Of a DNA stretch of 48,592 nucleotides, positions 42,443 to 48,592 are shown one piece after another. This stretch comes from CPC320 sp002684375. GTDB taxonomy: Bacteria > Pseudomonadota > Alphaproteobacteria > Rhodobacterales > Rhodobacteraceae. Positions within the stretch are counted from its first letter, which is position 1. Every line of letters starts with the position of its first letter. The translations under genes and the position numbers were made by a program. The notes below the pieces were generated by a model, which had not been told where the DNA came from, ran no database searches, and saw only the letters and a list, made by a program, of their open reading frames with translations. The stretch is from NCBI GenBank assembly GCA_965662545.1, contig CBFIHZ010000031.1:1-48592 (forward strand), read 5' to 3'.

Positions 42443-45400
42443 GATGCGGCCTCGAATGCATGGCGGATCGCGTTGCGCCTGGTCTGCCAGATGCCGGCGT
42501 CTAGCAGCGCGGCAAAGCGGTTGCGCATTGCATCAAGGGCTTGCGGGTTCGCCTCTTGCAGAAAAGCGACGACCTCTTCGTTAGCCAGAGTTGCGTCATA
42601 ATATTGATCAAACAGATGCGCTGGCACGGCATCCGCAAGATGTGCAAACGCCGCCATGTGATCTAATGTGGCGGCGATTTCGGCGGCGCCGCGAAAGCCA
42701 TGACGCTGCATGCCGGCAATCCAACTGGGTTGGGTAGCGCGTCCACGCACCACGCGGGCAATTTCTTCGGGCAGACTGCGGGCGCTTGGGGTATTGGGAT
42801 CGGTATTGTCGAGATGATAAAGTGCGGCCTTACCGCCAGTGACGCTTTGGGCGGCGGCAAAGCCTGCTTCATGGGTGGCATAATCTTCGGCCAATAATAA
42901 ATCGGTTTCTGGCAGATCCTGCAAATGTACGAAACTATCGGCCTGACGGACCCGGGTTGCGATACCTTCGGGATCTTGCTGGGCCTGCGCGCCGTTGAGT
43001 GACCACGAGCTGGCGGCTAGCCAAGCTTTGCCGGCCTGTTTTCGCCCCTCTTCAGAATAATCATCAAGGGCTGCCCCCACGCCCAGACCATAACTGCCCG
43101 GAGCCGGCCCATAGACGCGGGCGCTGGGCGCATGCCCGGCATAGGGGTTCCAATCGGTGGCTTCGTCTCGACTGCGCAGGGCCTTGAGGGCTTGCTCAAA
43201 TAACGTTGACAGGGTGGGAAAGACATCCCGAAATAGCCCCGAAACCCGCAGCGTGACATCGATACGCGGACGATCAAGCAAGGCAATTGGCACGATCTCA
43301 ACCCCTGACACCCGGTCCGAACCGTTATCCCATACCGGCTTGGCCCCAATCAGATGCAGCGCCATGGCAAATTCTTCCCCGGCGGTCCGCATTGTTGCTG
43401 ATCCCCATAGATCGACAATAGTGCCACGGGGCCAGTCACCTTCGTCTTGTAAATGGCGGCGTACCAATTCTTCGGCAAGGATCACGCCCTGTGCATAGGC
43501 GGCCCGCGACGGCACGGCGCGCGGGTCTGTAGTGAACAGGTTGCGCCCGGTCGGCAAAATATCACTGCGGCCGCGATACGGTGATCCGGACGGGCCGGGT
43601 GATATGCGGCCCCCAGCCAATGCCGTCAGCACAGCCATGCGTTCAGCGGCAATCGATGGGCCGGTTTCAAACTGGGTCTGGACCGCTGGGGGCCGTCCGT
43701 AGATGTGTAAACCGTCGCCGAATTGGCTTTCTTTCACGTCGCACACAAAGCGGTCGATGCGGGTCAAGGCCTCTGCGGGGCAGCTGGCCTGATCCAAGCC
43801 CAGATCAGCCTCGACACCAAGCGCTTGTGCCTCATCGCGAATATCCAATTGCAAGCGGTCGCGGCGTTTCGGGTCTAACCCGTCGGCATTGGAAAACTCG
43901 TCCAACAGACTTTCAAGACGGATCAGGTTGCGCGGCGTATCCGCAGCTTTCAACGGCGGCGGTATATGGCCCAAGGTCACTGCCGAAATCCGCCGTTTTG
44001 CCTGAGCCGCTTCACCGGGGTCATTCACGATAAATGGATAAATAACTGGCATTTGAGCAATCAAAGCCTCGGGCCAGCAGCTGTCGGACAGGGCAACGGA
44101 TTTGCCTGGCAACCATTCCAATGTGCCATGGGCGCCGAGATGCAGCACCGCGTCGCTGTTTCTGGCGTTTCGGAGCCAGAGGTAAAATGCCACATAACCA
44201 TGACGGGGCACCCGTGACAAATCGTGATACTCGGCCTCACGCACCTTTGGTGTCCCGCGTTCGGGTTGCAGGGCGATTAAGATATTACCGCGCGAGGTTG
44301 CTTTAAATTGAAACAGCCCGTCCTTCATACTGGGGTCGTCTTGCGGTGCGCCCCATACCGCCGCAAGATCGGCCTGCAGATTGGCTGGCAGGTTCTGAAG
44401 CTCCTCGAGATATTGATCAAGCGGCCATGTGACGGTTTCACGGCTTAGCGCCTGTTCTAAGGGCACCCCCGCAGTCACATGATAGCCAGCCCCGTCGAGA
44501 TCCTGTAGCAGCGCTTCGGCAGAGCCCAGTGCGTCAAGCCCAACAGCATGCGCCATTTGCCAAGATTTCCCCGGATAGGTTGACAAGATCATTGCAATCC
44601 GTTTGTCCGCCGGGGTTTTTTTTGCCAGCGTCACCCACGCTGCGACTTTGTCGACAGCGGCCGCCAGTCGCGTGGGATGGGCGTTGTGGGCATAGCGTGC
44701 ATATTGCAGATCTGGATCGCGTGCGTCTGGTTCTTTGAAGGAAACCACACCGGAAAACAGCCGACCATCCACCTCGGGCAAAACCACATGCATTGCCAGA
44801 TCACTGGGCGACAGACCTCGGTCGGCTTCGGCCCATGCGGATCGGGTCGAGGTGGCCAGCGCCACTTGAAAAACCGGGACGCCGGCGACATCCAGAGGCG
44901 AGGTGCCATCTTTGCCCTTGCCGGAAAAGGATGTGGCATTGACGATCGCGTCGGGTGCCAGAGCGTGCAATTGTTGTACGAGCCATTTGGCGGCCTCGGG
45001 GGCTTTGAGAGAGGGAATAAACAGGCCGTAGACGTCAAAGCCCCGCTGTTCAAAGGCGTCAAACAGCGCCTGTATCGGACTGGTGTCGCCAGCGCTTAGG
45101 AACGAGCGATAGAAGGTGATTGCCAACCTTGGCGCGGCGTGTTCGGTTGTCTCGGTTGTCTCGGTTGTCTCGGTTGTCTCGGTTGTCTCGGTTGTCTCGG
45201 TTGTCTCGGTTGTCTCGGTTGTGAGCGGTGAGGTGAGCCCCTGTTTTGGTGACCAAAACCCGTATATTGGCAGCGCTTTGTCGCCAAGCACCGGGGTGGC
45301 ATAAAGTCCGGCCGCCAGCGCCAGCTGCGCCAGTGCGGCATGGGCGGCCACTGGACCGCCGGTGGCGCAGAGGTCGCCCAACCGCCGCAGGGTTGAAATC

Positions 45401-45804
45401 GGCAGTGTCGATAGCTCGTCCAATTGCGTATCCTGACGCCCGTCGGCGGGCAAGATCGCCAGAGCAATCCCTTTTTCACGCGCCAGCGCGGCCACGCTTT
45501 GCAGCCCATAAGGCCAATAGGGCACGCCACCGATTAAACGAATTAGAATGCCACGGGCCGCATGCAGCGTGTTGTCTATATAGGTGTCGACAGACAGCGG
45601 ATGTTTAAGGGCAACCAAGTTTGCCAATCGCAGACTGGGCATATCGGCGCCCGCAGTGGCTTTGGCACGCCGCCAGCCAGACGCAAATGCGCCCAAGTCG
45701 CTGTCCGAGAGCGACAACACCACGAGGTCAGCCGGAGTTTGGCGCAGATCCTGTGGTGTGTCGGCTTCATCCAGACCGTGGCTTTCGCGAAAAATAACAT
45801 GCAT
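42439..45804 (-). CDS. cobN: Cobaltochelatase subunit CobN
   Basis: 1121 residues, somewhat shorter than the roughly 1275 of the Pseudomonas denitrificans enzyme. CobN with CobST inserts Co2+ into hydrogenobyrinic acid a,c-diamide using ATP. It shows VPVFQVALATSTRSAWAEADRGL, ISTYPGKSWQMAHAVGLDALGS, LHLGAHGTLEWLPGKSVALS, NPAPGEAAQAKRR-type sequence near 590-600, YGRPPAVQTQFETGPSIAAERM and IVDLWGSATMRTAGEE, all usual for CobN. Residues 195-221 are nine Thr-Thr-Glu repeats in a linker after the N-terminal domain. cobS and cobT are not in the window. It starts 6 bp after the cobW stop. Confidence 0.95.
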   Translation of the reverse strand: MHVIFRESHGLDEADTPQDLRQTPADLVVLSLSDSDLGAFASGWRRAKATAGADMPSLRLANLVALKHPLSVDTYIDNTLHAARGILIRLIGGVPYWPYGLQSVAALAREKGIALAILPADGRQDTQLDELSTLPISTLRRLGDLCATGGPVAAHAALAQLALAAGLYATPVLGDKALPIYGFWSPKQGLTSPLTTETTETTETTETTETTETTETTETTEHAAPRLAITFYRSFLSAGDTSPIQALFDAFEQRGFDVYGLFIPSLKAPEAAKWLVQQLHALAPDAIVNATSFSGKGKDGTSPLDVAGVPVFQVALATSTRSAWAEADRGLSPSDLAMHVVLPEVDGRLFSGVVSFKEPDARDPDLQYARYAHNAHPTRLAAAVDKVAAWVTLAKKTPADKRIAMILSTYPGKSWQMAHAVGLDALGSAEALLQDLDGAGYHVTAGVPLEQALSRETVTWPLDQYLEELQNLPANLQADLAAVWGAPQDDPSMKDGLFQFKATSRGNILIALQPERGTPKVREAEYHDLSRVPRHGYVAFYLWLRNARNSDAVLHLGAHGTLEWLPGKSVALSDSCWPEALIAQMPVIYPFIVNDPGEAAQAKRRISAVTLGHIPPPLKAADTPRNLIRLESLLDEFSNADGLDPKRRDRLQLDIRDEAQALGVEADLGLDQASCPAEALTRIDRFVCDVKESQFGDGLHIYGRPPAVQTQFETGPSIAAERMAVLTALAGGRISPGPSGSPYRGRSDILPTGRNLFTTDPRAVPSRAAYAQGVILAEELVRRHLQDEGDWPRGTIVDLWGSATMRTAGEEFAMALHLIGAKPVWDNGSDRVSGVEIVPIALLDRPRIDVTLRVSGLFRDVFPTLSTLFEQALKALRSRDEATDWNPYAGHAPSARVYGPAPGSYGLGVGAALDDYSEEGRKQAGKAWLAASSWSLNGAQAQQDPEGIATRVRQADSFVHLQDLPETDLLLAEDYATHEAGFAAAQSVTGGKAALYHLDNTDPNTPSARSLPEEIARVVRGRATQPSWIAGMQRHGFRGAAEIAATLDHMAAFAHLADAVPAHLFDQYYDATLANEEVVAFLQEANPQALDAMRNRFAALLDAGIWQTRRNAIRHAFEAAS
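45142..45222. repeat. 9 x 9-bp tandem repeat inside cobN
   Basis: Nine units of CTCGGTTGT on the plus strand, the first (45142-45150) with one C-to-T change. On the coding strand they give (Thr-Thr-Glu)9. The unit length keeps the reading frame whatever the copy number. Confidence 0.95.
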
Positions 45805-45810
45805 TTTGCG

Positions 45811-46848
45811 TCAGGCACCCAGCGCCGTTCGAATCGCTTCGGAATTGATGTCGTCATGCTCGGCGATTACCACCACCTTGCCTTGTCTTGGCTCAGTCGG
45901 CGCCCAAGGGCGGTCGAACTGGGTCCGCACTCTTGCGCCTACCGCCTGCACCAACAGCCGCATTGGTTTTCCGGTCACCGCCGCATAGCCTTTGACGCGC
46001 AGTATGTTTTGCTGTTTTGCCAAGGTTTCTATCTTCGACGCCAGTGTCGAGGCGTCGGTCTGTTCGGGCAAGTTTACCACGATGCTCTCGAAATCTTCGT
46101 GGTCGTGATCATGGGCGGTGTCGTGATGCGACGGGCGGGCGTCGAGGTCATCCTCGGCGGCTGCGCCAAGTCCAAGGATCACTCGGGGGTCGACTGTGCC
46201 CTCGGCGACCTCGATCACTGGCAGCGGGCGGGGCGCCTCGGCCGCGATCAATGCGCGGGCGGCGGCGACGCCTGCGGGACCTGCAAGGTCTGGTTTGGTC
46301 AGTACAATAATATCGGCGCAACTGATTTGATCTTCGAACACTTCTGACAGAGGGGTTTCATGGTCGATACTGTCATCCGCTGCGCGCTGGGCATCGACGG
46401 CGTCCACATTTGGGGCAAACCGCCCTGCGGCCACAGCTTCGGCATCGGCCAGCGCAATTACCCCGTCGACAGTGATCCGCGACCGAATTGCCGGCCATTC
46501 AAAGGCTTTGAGCAGAGGTTTGGGCAGCGCCAGCCCCGAGGTTTCGATCAGGATATGATCTGGCCGAGGGGAGAGCGCCATCAAGGCTTCGATAGTGGGA
46601 ATGAAATCATCGGCCACAGTACAACAGATGCACCCATTGGCCAGCTCGACGATGTTTTCGGCAGGGCAGTCTGGAATGGCGCAGGATTTCAAAATTTCAC
46701 CATCGACGCCAACGTCGCCAAATTCATTGACAACCACGGCCAGACGTTTGCCTTGGGGGTTCTGCATCAGGTGGCGAATCAACGTGGTTTTTCCGGCCCC
46801 GAGAAAACCGGTGATCACCGTGACGGGAAGTTTCGACAGATCAGGCAT
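45811..46848 (-). CDS. cobW: CobW-type metal-binding GTPase
   Basis: 345 residues of the COG0523 G3E GTPase group. Walker A is TGFLGAGKTTLIRHL near residues 13-27, the metal site is NGCICCTVADDF (CxCC) near 66-77, and the guanine-specificity motif is VLTKPDL. A His-rich linker (SHHDTAHDHDHEDFES) near 240-255 supports metal binding, and the CobW C-terminal domain follows. It is thought to deliver cobalt for chelation by CobN. The ATG at 46848 follows GGAGATCCCC and overlaps the upstream gene by 8 bp; the 25-codon extension is not family-like. Confidence 0.93.
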   Translation of the reverse strand: MPDLSKLPVTVITGFLGAGKTTLIRHLMQNPQGKRLAVVVNEFGDVGVDGEILKSCAIPDCPAENIVELANGCICCTVADDFIPTIEALMALSPRPDHILIETSGLALPKPLLKAFEWPAIRSRITVDGVIALADAEAVAAGRFAPNVDAVDAQRAADDSIDHETPLSEVFEDQISCADIIVLTKPDLAGPAGVAAARALIAAEAPRPLPVIEVAEGTVDPRVILGLGAAAEDDLDARPSHHDTAHDHDHEDFESIVVNLPEQTDASTLASKIETLAKQQNILRVKGYAAVTGKPMRLLVQAVGARVRTQFDRPWAPTEPRQGKVVVIAEHDDINSEAIRTALGA

Positions 46849-47218
46849 TGGGGATCTCCAGTGGTGGTATGCGCGCAATACAGTTTTTACGAAAATGGTC
46901 CGGGCGTTCGCGCCACGGAACAACCCCGTCTTGGGTGGCTTGATACTTGGTCACACCGTCTATGATCGCGTCTGTATGCGACGTTTCATGCAGGTTTCCG
47001 TAAACATAGGTCCAGCGTCCCGGACCGCGCAGAGCAATCGAACATCCGTTTGAGCAGTTCGACAGGCACGTTACATCGTGCAGGGTAACACCGGCCGGCA
47101 TGGGTTGACTGGACAACTGTTGTAACAATTGCAGGCCCGGTCGCACGGCACCAGCGTCATCGGACTGGCCGCGACGGCATTTTGTGCACACCAGAATTTC
47201 AACGCTGCGTTCTGTCAT
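46841..47218 (-). CDS. DUF1636 family metal- or Fe-S-binding protein
   Basis: 125 residues, thioredoxin-like 2Fe-2S ferredoxin-type family DUF1636, regularly found beside cobW. The cysteines are in VEILVCTKCRRG near residue 9-13 and VTCLSNCSNGCSIALRG near 53-65; the end HFRKNCIARIPPL adds one more. It may supply reducing power to CobG or handle metal, but no function is proven. The ATG at 47218 has no ribosome site of its own. It is overlapped by the stop of a 12-codon leader ORF with a good site, and is the first large gene after the cobalamin riboswitch. Confidence 0.85.
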   Translation of the reverse strand: MTERSVEILVCTKCRRGQSDDAGAVRPGLQLLQQLSSQPMPAGVTLHDVTCLSNCSNGCSIALRGPGRWTYVYGNLHETSHTDAIIDGVTKYQATQDGVVPWRERPDHFRKNCIARIPPLEIPNA

Positions 47219-47253
47219 CGCGGCCGGGCCTGATTTCGGTGTTTCAACGGCAT
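47215..47253 (-). CDS. 12-codon leader ORF before the DUF1636 gene
   Basis: ATG at 47253 encodes M-P-L-K-H-R-N-Q-A-R-P-R and stops at TGA 47217-47215, overlapping the DUF1636 ATG (ATGA). AAGGAG lies about 11 bases before it, while the DUF1636 start has no such site. This could put the operon's first gene under translational coupling, downstream of the riboswitch. Evidence is spacing and overlap only. Confidence 0.45.
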   Translation of the reverse strand: MPLKHRNQARPR

Positions 47254-47354
47254 ATGCTGTCGCTCCTTGTATTTTGGTATGGATCAAGGAGAGATGGCGG
47301 GGACCGCAAAGGCCAGACCCGTCACCAGAACACCCCGTCCAGCTCACGTCTTAT

Positions 47355-47545
47355 GAGTTGGCAGGTCTCCCGGCTTGCAGATCTCGGAGCCTTGGCTCTC
47401 ATGGTCACTCACCCTTCCCGACAATAGTCAGTGGTCTGTGAGTGCCCTCTCTGGTCACGGTCGCGGGGGCGGCTGCGTTTGTAGGCCGTGGCGCAAGGCC
47501 ACACGCATTCCCTTTTCACCTGTCGTCGACAGGAACCAACTAGTC
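47355..47545 (-). ncRNA. Cobalamin riboswitch
   Basis: On the minus strand the order of conserved elements fits the B12 aptamer: GGTTCCTGTCGACGACAGG, then TGAAAAGGGAATGCG, then GCCGCCCCCGCGACCGTGA, then CCACTG and CGGGAAGG, and the closing AGCCGGGAGACCTGCC at 47360-47376. The DUF1636 gene and the cob operon follow. When adenosylcobalamin binds, expression should fall. A possible -35 TTGACA lies just upstream at 47576-47571. The expression platform lies between 47354 and 47254; I could not fold it by eye. Confidence 0.9.
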
Positions 47546-48135
47546 TTGCTTGCGCCGTCAAAGACCTCGTTGTCAAGCGCAACCGATCAGATACGGGCGA
47601 AAGTCACGGTGCCATGAGCGCAAGGCCTTACTTAGGCCCCGGTTTCAGCGATCGGCCAGATCCTTGCCGAATTGGAACGCGTTTTGGAAATGGCTGGAGG
47701 TATTTAATTGGCAGTAGGGTCTGGGTTGAGAAATGACCCTCTTTTTATGACGAATAGAGAGAATGGTTCTCGCCAAAAGGTGCAGATTGTGCGGGCATAA
47801 CGATCATCGTGCATCTTTTGTAATGTGTCGCGATCATGATGCATGGCTGCCTTTGATATACGAAACAGCCCATCACGCGAATCGACAGCCGTACCTTAAA
47901 TTGGCTTGAGGCGATTCTTGTTTGCGGGGACGCAACAATTTTACCCAACTGCCTGAAGTGGCGATCTAATCTTAGGCTGTGCGGTTGACAGGACCGAAGC
48001 GATTCCTGTGCGCGCGCTCTTACAGAAGCGGTCATCACCGAGATTTCAATTCTGTATACAAGTGTAACATACTAATTTAACAGTTTTTTAACGGTTTTTT
48101 GCTCAGTTTAAAATTTTTCTATTTTTTTTAAAGAA
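47546..48135. other. About 590 bp between the cob riboswitch and the rRNA promoter
   Basis: No gene is supported. A minus-strand frame (47745-48038) has no protein-like composition. The stretch 48060-48135 is very AT-rich with T- and A-runs, as expected for an upstream activating (UP) element of an rRNA promoter. Confidence 0.5.
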
Positions 48136-48141
48136 AGGGGG

Positions 48142-48170
48142 TTGCGGGTTTTTGAGAGTAGGACTAGAAG
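48142..48170 (+). promoter_or_regulatory. rRNA operon promoter
   Basis: -35 TTGCGG (48142-48147) and -10 TAGAAG (48165-48170) are separated by exactly 17 bp. They are preceded by an AT-rich tract and followed by GTCTTTCACCGGC. Promoters of this form (TTGCG-type -35, TAGA-type -10) are seen before rRNA operons in Rhodobacterales. The start point would be near 48177. Confidence 0.6.
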
Positions 48171-48176
48171 GTCTTT

Positions 48177-48557
48177 CACCGGCGGCGCTGAGGCGCGGTT
48201 GGGCGGCAGATTGAGTTAGTGATACACAGGTTTCACGATTTGATTTGTGGGAAACTACCGAGGTTATTGAAGCGGTTTGCGCAGATTGAAGCTGCGCTTG
48301 CCGTATGATGTTGTCTCAACGCTATTTGAAAACAGAATATCTGAAGAGATATGTGGGCGGTTTGGTTCAGTTCGATGGATCAACCTCGCATATCGACTTC
48401 CTAGGCTTTTGGGCCGATTATGGAAGAACAGCTTCACTGTTTGAACGGACACCGTTTCTTTGGAAACGATGTGCATCAAACAGAAAACTGTCCCGTTTGA
48501 ACAACGGGACGATGTGCAGAGGTTCGAACGTCAAGGATAAGCTGGCAACAGCTTTTC
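48177..48557 (+). ncRNA. Leader of the rRNA operon
   Basis: About 380 nt from the presumed start to 16S. Its 3' part has a run of hairpins: CGTTTC-TTTG-GAAACG (48453-48468), GTCCCGTT-TGAAC-AACGGGAC (48490-48510) and AAGCTG-GCAA-CAGCTT (48539-48554), the last ending three bases before 16S. These probably belong to the antitermination or RNase III processing region. A minus-strand ORF of 71 codons here is taken as chance. Confidence 0.6.
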
Positions 48558-48592
48558 AACTTGAGAGTTTGATCCTGGCTCAGAACGAACGC
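48558..48592 (+). rRNA. rrs: 16S ribosomal RNA, 5' end (partial)
   Basis: The window ends in CAACTTGAGAGTTTGATCCT followed by GGCTCAGAACGAACGC. This is the universal 5' end of bacterial 16S rRNA, including the 27F primer region, with the AACGAACGC form usual in Alphaproteobacteria. Only the first 35 nt are present. Confidence 0.97.

Noticed and set aside
45116..45304. Plus-strand ORF with Ser-Val-Val repeats
   Set aside because: It is only the opposite-strand reading of the 9-bp repeat in cobN.
48264..48479. 71-codon minus-strand ORF upstream of 16S
   Set aside because: It lies in the structured rRNA leader and crosses one of its hairpins; no protein-like motifs.
1..48592. CRISPR array, insertion sequence or restriction/defence cassette
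   Set aside because: No spaced direct repeats, transposase or defence-gene motifs were seen apart from the integrase; the only regular array is the cobN 9-bp repeat without spacers.

Overview
The window looks like the chromosome of a marine alphaproteobacterium of the order Rhodobacterales (Roseobacter-like). This rests on the gene families seen: a TmoXWV-type quaternary-amine ABC transporter, a hexameric tyrosine-coordinated heme protein, pseudoazurin, a DUF6478-like protein, the aerobic cobalamin pathway, and a 16S rRNA 5' end of the alphaproteobacterial kind. The sequence starts exactly in one copy of a 50-bp inverted repeat and stops 35 nt into a 16S gene. That suggests a complete assembly contig ended by repeats.

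Layout. 1-2080: a tyrosine integrase and a yaeQ gene, facing each other inside a 50-bp inverted repeat, lie downstream of tRNA-Ser(GCU). 2350-3813: a chloramphenicol-phosphotransferase-like kinase, an unlisted pseudogene broken by stop codons, and an 18-bp tandem duplication. 3814-10603: denD-like dehydrogenase, a hypothetical gene, a three-gene amine/betaine ABC transporter with an attenuator hairpin after the binding protein, and UDP-glucose dehydrogenase. 11151-15228: an orphan imuB, a ClpP-type protease, a GNAT and an AEC exporter. 15602-21402: a compact co-directional set with S-formylglutathione hydrolase, soluble transhydrogenase, Nudix, YaiI/YqxD, EamA, HAD and ornithine-cyclodeaminase-like genes. 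21452-29746: MFS transporter, zapE, DUF6478-like protein, lipoprotein, ilvD, folC and accD.

29922-32166 is a small redox-metalloprotein locus. Pseudoazurin, a tyrosine-ligated heme protein and an unfamiliar His-rich periplasmic protein lie on one strand. A MarR regulator with a C-terminal four-cysteine cluster is divergent from them, with a palindrome between. It is the best candidate here for an undescribed sensing or detoxification unit.

32262-47545: an L-threonate-dehydrogenase-like gene, then a tightly packed aerobic cobalamin operon under a cobalamin riboswitch. The order from the riboswitch is DUF1636, cobW, cobN, cobG, cobH, cobI, cobJ, (cobK on the other strand), cobL, cobE, cobM, cobB, cobA, cobF. 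It covers uroporphyrinogen III to hydrogenobyrinic acid a,c-diamide plus the large cobaltochelatase subunit; cobST and the later steps are not in the window. The operon has several fine-scale oddities: a (TTE)9 repeat in CobN, a duplicated cobM start that makes a 6-codon leader ORF, a 12-codon leader ORF ending on the DUF1636 start, and an inverted cobK whose start codon overlaps that of cobL.

47546-48592: the upstream region, promoter and structured leader of an rRNA operon, and the first bases of 16S rRNA.
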